64,000 nucleotides of DNA from Clostridiaceae bacterium (GTDB lineage Bacteria > Bacillota > Clostridia > DSM-8532), in NCBI GenBank assembly GCA_012719645.1, contig JAAXZX010000004.1, forward strand, positions 1 through 64,000, in the 5' to 3' direction. The stretch's first letter is position 1, and the number at the start of each line of letters is the position of its first letter. The notes under the pieces were generated by a model, which was not told where the DNA came from, did no database searches, and worked only from the letters and a program-made list of their open reading frames with translations. A program made the translations under genes and the position numbers. Positions 1 through 8,719 of this stretch are shown here, in pieces.

Positions 1-25
1 CATATCTCATTTCTCACATCTAATG

Positions 26-345
26 AGATTGCTTCGTCGCTTCGCTCCTCGCATAAAGGCTCGCAAGGGCTTACGAGGAGACGTGCTGTTCAGCCTCGAC
101 TGACTCCGCAGGAGCAGATGAAGTTGTATGCGAAATGCGCGGATCGAGCGGGAAAAAACAACCGGATGTTGTTTTTAGCCGGCAGTCGCACGGATGCGAC
201 GTTGCCGGCGGCCCTGCGAGATTAAGCATGAGCATGTACAACTTCCTGCGACGAGGACTGAAGGAGAGCCTGAACAGCACGGCTATGATACGAATAACCG
301 GGGAAGCGCAGCAGAGATTGCGCACTTCGCTTGCAATGACAACTC
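26..345. repeat. Nested palindromic intergenic element, copy 1
   Basis: Contains GAGATTGCTTCGTCGCTTCGCTCCTCGCA (dispersed GTCATTGCGAG..GCAATCTC type), arms CGTGCTGTTCAGCCTC (82-97) and GAGCCTGAACAGCACG (266-281), and an inner hairpin GCCGGCAGTCGCACGGATGCGACGTTGCCGGC near 179-211. A homologous inverted copy lies at about 53.29-53.56 kb. Confidence 0.7.
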
Positions 346-461
346 GAAAGACCTGCCAGGGTAATGCCGCGTACCTTTACATATCAAACAGATGTTTGAT
401 AAAATGGTGTCGGAAAGCCGAAAATACTAATGAGAAGCAAATACTTACGAGGAGCGGGATA

Positions 462-2441
462 ATGCCAGAGAAACAAAAGCAGGTTTACGGAAATGAAAGC
501 ATTACTTCCCTCAAGGGGGCGGATCGCGTCCGGCTGCGTCCCTCGGTCATCTTCGGCTCTGACGGGCTGGACGGATGCGTGCATTCATTCTTTGAAATAC
601 TGGCCAACTCCATCGATGAAGCCCGGGAGGGCTACGGAAGCGTCATCCGGGTCATAAGACACGCGGATTGTTCCATAACAGTGGAGGACCAGGGCCGGGG
701 CATCCCCCTGGATTTCAATCCCAAGGAACAGCGATATAACTGGGAACTGGTATACTGCGAGCTCTATGCCGGGGGAAAGTACATGAACAATACCGGCGAG
801 AACTACGAGTTTGCCCTGGGGCTTAACGGCCTCGGAGCATGCGCCACCCAGTACAGTTCCGAGTACATGGATGTAACAGTATTTCGTGATGGGTACAGGT
901 ATGAACTGCATTTTGAAAAGGGCAACAATATCGGGGGCCTTAAAAAAGAGAAGTGCGATTATGAGCATACGGGCACCATACAGAAATGGAAGCCGGACCG
1001 GGAGGTCTTCACCGATATAAGGATACCCCTCGAGCGTTTCAGGGATATCCTGAAAAGGCAGGCCGTGGTCAATGCCGGGCTGGTTTTCGAACTCATCGAC
1101 GAAGAAAGCGGGACCGCCGAAAGGTTCTGCTATGAGAATGGCATCATAGACTATGTAAATGAGCTGGGGCAGGGGAAGAACCTGACCCAGGTGCAATTCT
1201 TCGAAGGATTCGCGAAAGGCCGCGACAGGGAGGACAAGCCCGAATACAAGGTCAGGATGCAAACTGCCTTTTGCTTTAACAACGAGGTCAGCCGCATCGA
1301 GTACTACCATAATTCCAGCTGGCTGGAATACGGCGGCGCGCCCGACAGGGCCGTAAAGGCGGCCTTTGTAAGCGAACTGGACAAATACCTGAGAAACGGC
1401 AACAAGTACAATAAAAACGAGAGCAGGATTACCTTTGCGGATATTGAGGACAGCCTGATCCTCGTCACAAATACCTTCTCCACCATGACCAGCTATGAGA
1501 ACCAGACCAAAAAGGCCATCAGCAACAGGTTTATCCAGGAAGCCATAACCGACTTTCTTAAGCAGCAGCTTGAGATTTATCTGATTGAGAACAGGGAAGA
1601 TGCCGAGAAGATCGCGTCCCAGGTCCTGGTCAACAAGCGGAGCCGCGAAACCGCCGAAAGGGCGAGGATCGATATAAAAAAGAAGCTCGGGAAAACCCTG
1701 GACGTGTCCGCAAGGGTCAAGAAGTTCGTGGACTGCCGGAGCCGTGATGTGAGCAAGCGCGAACTGTATATTGTGGAAGGTGATTCCGCCCTCGGATCAT
1801 GCAAAATGGCCCGTGACAGCGAGTTCCAGGCCATAATGCCTGTCCGGGGCAAGATACTTAACTGCCTGAAAGCGGAATACGACAACATCTTCAAGAACGA
1901 AATCATAGTGGACCTGATAAAGGTTTTAGGGTGCGGCGTTGAGATAAAGACCCGCCATAACAGGGATCTGAACACATTCGATATGGACAGCCTGAAATGG
2001 AGCAAGATCATAATCTGCACCGATGCCGACGTGGACGGCTTCCAGATCAGGACACTGCTCCTGGCCATGATATACAGGCTGATTCCTTCGCTGATTGACG
2101 CAGGGAAGGTATATATCGCCGAGTCGCCGCTCTTTGAGATCAATACAAAGGAAGGAACCTGGTTTGCCTATTCCGAAAAGGAAAAGGCCCAGATCCTGAA
2201 ACAACTGAAAGGCCAGAATGTGGTCATCCACCGGTCCAAAGGGCTTGGCGAAAACGATCCCGAGATGATGTGGCAGACCACCATGAACCCGGAAACCAGG
2301 CGTCTTATTAAAGTGACGCCCGATGAGGCCGAGGAGACCAGGAGATACTTCAACCTCCTCCTGGGGGACGACCTCCAGGGCCGCAAGGACTTTATCGCAA
2401 AATACGGACATGAATATATGGATGCCATAGATGTAATCTGA
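462..2441 (+). CDS. parE: DNA topoisomerase IV subunit B / GyrB-family ATPase subunit
   Basis: GHKL motifs (ILANSIDEA, EDQGRGIP), Toprim YIVEGDSALGSCKMARDSEFQAIMPVRGKILN and DADVDGFQIRTLLL. The real start is ATG 462 with GGAGCGGG upstream; the upstream part of the ORF is repeat sequence. Confidence 0.9.
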   Translation: MPEKQKQVYGNESITSLKGADRVRLRPSVIFGSDGLDGCVHSFFEILANSIDEAREGYGSVIRVIRHADCSITVEDQGRGIPLDFNPKEQRYNWELVYCELYAGGKYMNNTGENYEFALGLNGLGACATQYSSEYMDVTVFRDGYRYELHFEKGNNIGGLKKEKCDYEHTGTIQKWKPDREVFTDIRIPLERFRDILKRQAVVNAGLVFELIDEESGTAERFCYENGIIDYVNELGQGKNLTQVQFFEGFAKGRDREDKPEYKVRMQTAFCFNNEVSRIEYYHNSSWLEYGGAPDRAVKAAFVSELDKYLRNGNKYNKNESRITFADIEDSLILVTNTFSTMTSYENQTKKAISNRFIQEAITDFLKQQLEIYLIENREDAEKIASQVLVNKRSRETAERARIDIKKKLGKTLDVSARVKKFVDCRSRDVSKRELYIVEGDSALGSCKMARDSEFQAIMPVRGKILNCLKAEYDNIFKNEIIVDLIKVLGCGVEIKTRHNRDLNTFDMDSLKWSKIIICTDADVDGFQIRTLLLAMIYRLIPSLIDAGKVYIAESPLFEINTKEGTWFAYSEKEKAQILKQLKGQNVVIHRSKGLGENDPEMMWQTTMNPETRRLIKVTPDEAEETRRYFNLLLGDDLQGRKDFIAKYGHEYMDAIDVI

Positions 2442-2556
2442 TAGAGGTTGGAGGTGGGAGGTTAGAGGTGAGAGGCAGGAGGTTGGAGCATTAGAAGGCT
2501 TCGAAGCCAAACTTGCTATTTCTAATATCTTACTTCTCACATCCCACATCTTGCAC
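2442..2556. repeat. GA-rich intergenic hairpin element
   Basis: GAGGTTGGAGGTGGGAGGTTAGAGGTGAGAGG...GGCTTCGAAGCC...TTCTAATATCTTACTTCTCACATC; related sequence at 1-25 and 53434-53521. Confidence 0.5.
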
Positions 2557-2582
2557 CAGTTTTCTATTAAGGAGAACCAAAG

Positions 2583-4763
2583 ATGCAGGTCAATTATACC
2601 GAACAACCGATTATCGATACTCTTAAAACAAATTATATGCCCTATGCCATGAGCGTCATAGTCTCACGTGCCATACCGGAGATTGACGGGCTGAAACCGT
2701 CCCACAGGAAACTCCTGTACACCATGTACAGGATGGGCCTTCTGAAGGGAAACAAGACAAAATCCGCCAACGTGGTGGGGCAGACCATGAAGCTTAACCC
2801 CCACGGGGATCAGGCCATATATGAAACCCTTGTCCGTATGACCACGGGAAACATGGCCCTTCTGCATCCGCTCATAGAATCCAAGGGCAATTTCGGGCGC
2901 GTCTATTCCCGCGACATGAAATATGCCGCACCCAGGTACACCGAGGTGAAACTGGCTGATATAGCCGAGGCGCTGTTCAGGGATATCGACAAGGATACCG
3001 TCGATTTCGCGGACAATTACGACGGTACCATGAAGGAGCCTGTCCTTTTGCCCACTGTCTTCCCGAATATCCTTGTAAACCCCAACCAGGGCATTGCCGT
3101 AGGCATGGCCAGCAACATATGCAGTTTCAACCTGCGGGAGGTATGCGAGGCAACAATAGCCTATATACAGAACGATAACGTGGATTTGCTGGATTACCTG
3201 AAGGCGCCTGATTTTCCCACCGGCGGCCAGATCCTGGTAGACCGGGCCGAGCTTTCAAAGATATATGAAACAGGCAGGGGTTCTTTCAGGATACGTGCCC
3301 GCTACCGTTTCGACAAGAAAAACAGCTGCATTGAAATCTATGAAATTCCCTACACAACAACATCCGAAGCCATCATAGAAAGCATAGCCGAGATCATCAA
3401 GAGCGGAAAAATCAAGGATATTATCGATGTCCGCGATGAAACAGACCTGGATGGGCTGACCATAACCATCGACATCAGGCGCAGCGCCGACCCTGATGAA
3501 ATCATGAACAAGCTTTTCAGGCTTACCACGCTGCAGGACAGCTTCAGCTGCAACTTCAACGTGCTGGTGGACCAGAAGCCCGTGGTCCTCGGCGTATACG
3601 GGATACTGGACCATTGGATACAGTTCAGGATGAACTGCATAAGGCGCAGGTCGCAGTTCGATATACGAAAGAAAAGCCAGCGCCTTCACCTCCTGACCGG
3701 CCTTTCAATGATACTGCTCGATATCGACAAGGCCATAGCGATCATCCGCAAAACCGAAAAGGACGCAGAGGTAATCCCCAACCTGATGAAAGGGTTCCAG
3801 ATTGACAGGGAACAGGCTGAGTTCATAGCCGAGATCAGGCTGAGGAACCTCAACAGGGAATATATCCTCAGGCAGACCTCGGATATTGAGAAACTCAAAA
3901 GCGAGATTGAGGACCTGAAGGATATAATCGCCCGTGAAGAGCGGGTCCTGGACATTATCTGCCAGGAACTGCGCGAGATCTCGGAAACCTATGGCGTGGA
4001 CAGGAGGAGCGATATCATAAGCGAGGATGAGGTTGAGCATATCACCGAGGAAAAGCTCATTGAAGACTATAATGTGCGGCTGTTCTTGACCCGGGAAGGA
4101 TATATCAAGAAGATACCGCTGGTTTCCCTGCGTTCCGCCGGCGAACAAAAGCTGAAGGATGAGGACTCCATCCTGATGGAACAGGAGACCCGGAACAAGG
4201 CAGAACTGCTCCTGTTTTCAAACAAGGCTTCGGTTTACAAGATGAAGGTCCATGAGCTTTCGGACAGCAAGGCCAGCATGCTTGGGGATTACCTGCCGAA
4301 TATCCTGGGCCTTGAGCCCGATGAAAGGATCATCTGCATGCATGCCACCGATGATTATTCGGGGTACCTGCTCTTTGCGTTTGAGAACGGAAAGGTTGCC
4401 AAAATAACTTTATCAAGCTATGCCACAAAGCTGAACCGGAGAAAGCTGACCAAGGCCTACAGCCAGCTTTCACCGCTGGCGGCCATGCGCTATATAGCCG
4501 AGGACCAGGATTTCGCAGCCTTAAGCAGCATTGATAAACTGCTTGTATTCAATACATCCGATATCAGTCCCAAGTCCACAAGGGATTCCCAGGGGGTACA
4601 GGTGTTAAGGTCAAAGAAAGGGAGCGTCCTGGTCGGCTTCAGACCGCTGAGCGAGCTTGCCCTCACGGATCCCGAGTATTACCGGGCAAAAATTCCGGCA
4701 ATCGGATGTTACCTGAAGGATAAGGACAAGGAAGACAGGCAGGTCAGCCTGTTTGGGGCTTGA
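2583..4763 (+). CDS. parC: DNA topoisomerase IV subunit A / GyrA-family
   Basis: YMPYAMSVIVSRAIPEIDGLKPSHRK, AAPRYTE active-site Tyr region; follows parE; SD AAGGAGAACC. Confidence 0.92.
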   Translation: MQVNYTEQPIIDTLKTNYMPYAMSVIVSRAIPEIDGLKPSHRKLLYTMYRMGLLKGNKTKSANVVGQTMKLNPHGDQAIYETLVRMTTGNMALLHPLIESKGNFGRVYSRDMKYAAPRYTEVKLADIAEALFRDIDKDTVDFADNYDGTMKEPVLLPTVFPNILVNPNQGIAVGMASNICSFNLREVCEATIAYIQNDNVDLLDYLKAPDFPTGGQILVDRAELSKIYETGRGSFRIRARYRFDKKNSCIEIYEIPYTTTSEAIIESIAEIIKSGKIKDIIDVRDETDLDGLTITIDIRRSADPDEIMNKLFRLTTLQDSFSCNFNVLVDQKPVVLGVYGILDHWIQFRMNCIRRRSQFDIRKKSQRLHLLTGLSMILLDIDKAIAIIRKTEKDAEVIPNLMKGFQIDREQAEFIAEIRLRNLNREYILRQTSDIEKLKSEIEDLKDIIAREERVLDIICQELREISETYGVDRRSDIISEDEVEHITEEKLIEDYNVRLFLTREGYIKKIPLVSLRSAGEQKLKDEDSILMEQETRNKAELLLFSNKASVYKMKVHELSDSKASMLGDYLPNILGLEPDERIICMHATDDYSGYLLFAFENGKVAKITLSSYATKLNRRKLTKAYSQLSPLAAMRYIAEDQDFAALSSIDKLLVFNTSDISPKSTRDSQGVQVLRSKKGSVLVGFRPLSELALTDPEYYRAKIPAIGCYLKDKDKEDRQVSLFGA

Positions 4764-4824
4764 ACCGTTCAATCAGACTTTTACCCCTGGATCCTGTATA
4801 GGATAAATGTAACAGGAGGTAATC

Positions 4825-5418
4825 ATGGACGATATTGTCCGCATACGCAGATGTCTGGCTGGGGAGAGAGAGGCATTCGAACCCCTGGTATCCAAATATA
4901 AGAACCTTGTTTACGGGATAGCGCTGAATATCCTGTATAACAAGGATGAAGCGGCTGATGTTACCCAGGAGGTCTTTATGAAGGCATGGGCAAACCTGGG
5001 CCGCTTTAACCCGGAATACAGCTTCAAGGCATGGATCGCCCGGATTGCCGTGAACCACAGCATCAATGTCAACCAGAAGCACAAGCGTTCTGCGGCCGCC
5101 GCATGGGATGAGGAGGCTGTCCGCCGCATCCCGGCTGACAGCGGTCTCCCCGAGGAAGAGCTTCTGTTCAGGGAGGAGCAGGACAGGGTAAAGCAGGCTG
5201 TCGATTCCCTGCCGGAGATGTACAGGCTGATTGTCGTACTGTTTCACCAGCAGTCCCTGTCCTATGACGAGATATGCCAGGTAACCGGCTATCCGCTAAG
5301 CATAGTCAAAAACCGGCTGTACCGAGCAAGGAAGATGCTTTGTGAAAGGCTCAGGGAATACTATGAAAGTGCCGGGGAGGAGGAAGCTTCATGGGCTGTG
5401 AAAAAGCATGGGAACTGA
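4825..5418 (+). CDS. ECF-type RNA polymerase sigma factor
   Basis: Sigma-70 regions 2 and 4: DVTQEVFMKAWANL, LPEMYRLIVVLFHQQSLSYDEICQVTGYPLSIVKNRLYRARKML; SD CAGGAGGT. Confidence 0.93.
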   Translation: MDDIVRIRRCLAGEREAFEPLVSKYKNLVYGIALNILYNKDEAADVTQEVFMKAWANLGRFNPEYSFKAWIARIAVNHSINVNQKHKRSAAAAWDEEAVRRIPADSGLPEEELLFREEQDRVKQAVDSLPEMYRLIVVLFHQQSLSYDEICQVTGYPLSIVKNRLYRARKMLCERLREYYESAGEEEASWAVKKHGN

Positions 5419-5927
5419 TGATGAGCCGGCTTGACGGCGAGCTTGGGAAACGTGATTCGATGATCCTGGAGAATCATCTCAGGATCTGCCCCGAGTGCCG
5501 AAGGCAGATGGCTGCGCTTGACGCGGCTCTCCTGGAACTGGAGATGTCAGGACCTGCCGCTCCCGAATCAATTGAGCAAAACGTGATGAAGAAGATCTGC
5601 GGCGCCAGGAATAAGGAAACAGCCTCGCTTCTCCCTTATGTCGTCCTGCCCGCGGCGTTGCTTACGGGGGCACTTGCCTTTATTCTGTATGAATTCCGTA
5701 CAGCCGGCATGATGGACCTGATCGTTAAGGCCGCCCGCGCCATTGAGCTTTTCTATAGAGTGTTCGAATCAATGACCGGTGTTTTGAGACTTCTCCTTAA
5801 TAACCCATATACGGGCGTAATCATGATGATAACAGGCATCCTGCTGTTTGCCGGCATCATTGTCCTAATCTCCGTGCAGTTTTGGAAAAAGGGCAATAGT
5901 TCAGTATACTGGAGGACAACGAAATGA
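5391..5927 (+). CDS. Zinc-finger anti-sigma factor with TM segments
   Basis: MGCEKAWELMMSRLDGELGKRDSMILENHLRICPECRRQ (zf-HC2 H-x3-C-x2-C) plus two hydrophobic segments; overlaps the sigma gene. Confidence 0.88.
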   Translation: MGCEKAWELMMSRLDGELGKRDSMILENHLRICPECRRQMAALDAALLELEMSGPAAPESIEQNVMKKICGARNKETASLLPYVVLPAALLTGALAFILYEFRTAGMMDLIVKAARAIELFYRVFESMTGVLRLLLNNPYTGVIMMITGILLFAGIIVLISVQFWKKGNSSVYWRTTK

Positions 5928-7162
5928 AAAGAAGGCGTTTCTGTTTTATAATAGCAATCCTGGCAGCCCTGCTGCTGGCCGGTTCGGTAATCGTACTGGC
6001 CGCAGGCAGCAGTCCCTCAGTCAACACCGGTGAAATCCATGATGATGATTTTATCGCGGAAGGGGATTCAGTTACCAACGACGGGATCATAACCGGAGAC
6101 CTTCTGTCATTTTCGCAAAGACTGACCGTGAGAGGCGGGGTTGAAGGAGACATCATAGCCTTTGCAACCGATATCTATATCGGCGGGGAAGTAGGCGGAA
6201 GCATAAGGGCCGTGGGATCCAACATAAGCATATCCTCCAGGGTTTCCCGCAATGTAATGCTGGCAGGTTCCAGCTGCATACTTGATAACGGCTCTTCTGT
6301 AGCCAGGAATGTTTACCTGGTCGGCAATGTTGTAAAAAGCCTTGGCACTGTGGAGGGAACAACAAATATCTTCGGCTCCGATATTACCCTCGGCGGTGTT
6401 TACAACGGCGACGTGGTTATACACAATACGGCTGAGAAGGGCAGCTTCAGCATGCAGCCGGGGACTGTGATCAGAGGGAAGCTGACATATAAGGGTGCAA
6501 CCGAGTTCCATCTGCCAAGTTATGTCCAGGTAGGGGACTATGAATTCGTAAAAACCAGCCCGGCAGAGTCCGGGCGTGCGCAGGGGCTTAGCCTGGGGAG
6601 CATTATCAAAAGGATCACCACCCTGGCTGTGTATTACCTGTTGGCACTTCTTCTGTTCAGGCTGTTCCCGAGGTTTTTTGTCCGGTCGGGAAGTTTCATA
6701 TCCCAGAAGCCTTTCGCGGCAGCCGGAATCGGCATTGCCACCCTGGGAACCCTTGTTGGCGCTTTGCTCCTGCTGCTGATCATCATCCTGCTGGTCATGA
6801 CAATTCTTGAATTTTCAGTTCTCGGCTTTACCAGCCTTGCATTGCTCTTCTTCGGGCTGGTTACCGTTGTGTTTGCCGATATCCCGGTTTCATTATGGCT
6901 CGGGGGGATGATGTTAAGAAAAACCGGCAGCGTGCCCGCAAGGCTAGCGGTGGGACTGGCCGTTATCAGCGCCGTGAAGCTGGTTTTGGACCTGCTGAGC
7001 GTCATTCCGTCGGTGGGTTCTGTTTTCGGAGTTATTGGATTCCTGGTCAGAGCTGCCGTCTGGCTGTTGGGCACAGGAGCAATCCTCAATACGCTGTATT
7101 CCATGCTGAAGGCGGCCAACCAGCAGGCCGAGGCAGAGGAACTGGGGATAACAGAAGAATAG
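5924..7162 (+). CDS. Polymer-forming (bactofilin-like) beta-repeat membrane protein
   Basis: Signal peptide, repeats GDSVTNDGIITGDLLSFSQRLTVRGGVEGDIIAFATDIYIGGEVGGSIRAVG, C-terminal TM region; ATGA overlap with anti-sigma gene. Confidence 0.8.
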   Translation: MKRRRFCFIIAILAALLLAGSVIVLAAGSSPSVNTGEIHDDDFIAEGDSVTNDGIITGDLLSFSQRLTVRGGVEGDIIAFATDIYIGGEVGGSIRAVGSNISISSRVSRNVMLAGSSCILDNGSSVARNVYLVGNVVKSLGTVEGTTNIFGSDITLGGVYNGDVVIHNTAEKGSFSMQPGTVIRGKLTYKGATEFHLPSYVQVGDYEFVKTSPAESGRAQGLSLGSIIKRITTLAVYYLLALLLFRLFPRFFVRSGSFISQKPFAAAGIGIATLGTLVGALLLLLIIILLVMTILEFSVLGFTSLALLFFGLVTVVFADIPVSLWLGGMMLRKTGSVPARLAVGLAVISAVKLVLDLLSVIPSVGSVFGVIGFLVRAAVWLLGTGAILNTLYSMLKAANQQAEAEELGITEE

Positions 7163-7258
7163 CGTCCTGCGTGTCTATCCGCCTTTGCCCTGTACAAATG
7201 GAACAACTTCTGGTATGTTTGATTTAAGGACTTACCCATATATATACAGAGGCGAGAG

Positions 7259-7804
7259 ATGGATAACAAAATATCTTCGATCATAAAAAGATCACTCAGG
7301 GTTACCTCCGGATATATCACGGCGTTCCTTATTATGTGCGCGCTTTCGGCAAGTGTTTTCGGGCTGGCGCGGGAAAATACCCCGCAAGCCATGCCCTGGC
7401 TTTCCTTTGCCACTTTCCTGGTCCTTTTCTTTGCTGTCTATAACGAAATGCGCAGCCTGGCGGTTAAGGAAAGCAGACCCCAGTACAATATTAATCCCTC
7501 GAAATTCAAAGGACTGCTCTACGGCGCGCTTGGGGTAATTCCCATATTGCTTGTTCAACTTATCATAATTGCCATCAGGGTTACCGAACCGTACGCGGTA
7601 TTCCGGAGGCGCATATTCCAGCTGGTGTCCGGACCGCTGTACTGGCTTGCAAGGATTCTTGGCAACGAGATCTGGCACTATTTCCTTGCTGTTGCTTCCA
7701 TTATCATAATAGCCTTTTTAGGATACTTTGCGGGGCATAAAAAATTCTACATCACCGCATGGCTGAGGGAAACGCTGGGCACAAAGAAAAGCAAAAAAGC
7801 GTAG
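7259..7804 (+). CDS. Hypothetical membrane protein
   Basis: Several hydrophobic helices; SD GGCGAGAG. Confidence 0.7.
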   Translation: MDNKISSIIKRSLRVTSGYITAFLIMCALSASVFGLARENTPQAMPWLSFATFLVLFFAVYNEMRSLAVKESRPQYNINPSKFKGLLYGALGVIPILLVQLIIIAIRVTEPYAVFRRRIFQLVSGPLYWLARILGNEIWHYFLAVASIIIIAFLGYFAGHKKFYITAWLRETLGTKKSKKA

Positions 7805-7885
7805 GCCGGACATGCATGTTTTGTTATATGTCCAACCTGTCCCTGAATATTGATAGTACAAACAGGAAACAGGGACGGGGTATCG

Positions 7886-8599
7886 ATGATATTACTGATA
7901 AAAAGAAGAAATGCTGCGCTGATCCTGCTTATACTTGTTCTTTCAATCGCCGTATTCAGCCTGGAAGGGTCGGACGACCCGTTGGCGCTGGCGGCAAACA
8001 GGCAGTATAAGGCCACAGTGATATTGGATCCGGGGCACGGAGGCGAAGACCCGGGCGCTGTAAGCAATTATTCCGGGATTGCGGAAAAGGATATAAACCT
8101 GAGGATAGCCCTGCTGCTTAAGGAATTATTGGAGGAAGACAATTACCGCGTCATCATGACTCGCCAGGAGGACGTCCTCAACTACAAGCCCGGGACAAAG
8201 AACATAACCGAGAAAAGAAGGCAGGACCTGACAGGCAGGAGGAAGCTCATAGATAACTCGGGAGCGGACATCGTTGTAAGCATCCACCTGAATAAGTTCG
8301 AAGAACCGCAATACTATGGCGCGCAAGCCTTTTATCCCCCCGGCTCGCCCGAAAGCGAACGCCTGGCTGTGTGTATGCAGAATGCCTTAAAGGAGCATGT
8401 GGATCCTTCCAACAACCGGAAAGCGCTTGTAAAGAAGGAGCGCATCGTCATCCTGAGGGACCTGGTGGTGCCCACTGCTCTTGTGGAATGCGGCTTCCTG
8501 TCCAACTCCCGGGAAGAGGCTCTTCTCAGGACACCGGACTACCAGGAAAAAATCGCCAGGGCGCTTAAGATGGGAATAGACCAATACTTTGCCGAATAG
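7886..8599 (+). CDS. cwlD: N-acetylmuramoyl-L-alanine amidase, CwlD-like
   Basis: ATVILDPGHGGEDPGAV, DIVVSIHLNKFEEPQYYGAQAFY, TALVECGFLSN (Amidase_3 motifs); N-terminal TM. Confidence 0.88.
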   Translation: MILLIKRRNAALILLILVLSIAVFSLEGSDDPLALAANRQYKATVILDPGHGGEDPGAVSNYSGIAEKDINLRIALLLKELLEEDNYRVIMTRQEDVLNYKPGTKNITEKRRQDLTGRRKLIDNSGADIVVSIHLNKFEEPQYYGAQAFYPPGSPESERLAVCMQNALKEHVDPSNNRKALVKKERIVILRDLVVPTALVECGFLSNSREEALLRTPDYQEKIARALKMGIDQYFAE

Positions 8600-8719
8600 A
8601 TCCGTCATACAGCGGCAATCCTCGCCAGTCACCACTTGACGATACAGCTTGATTGAAGGATATAATAGGAGTGGTGCTGTTGTACGGGCATTATTCCACA
8701 AAGGATGGAGCGTGTCTTT

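Noticed and set aside
135-461. N-terminal extension of ParE ORF
   Set aside because: Translates the nested repeat element; canonical ParE start with SD is at 462.
585-1310. Long antisense ORF opposite parE (and similar ones at 27504..28481, 33515..34291, 50695..51576, 61713..63053)
   Set aside because: They lie wholly opposite strongly supported genes, have no recognisable domains or SD, and are expected from codon bias in this moderately high-GC genome.
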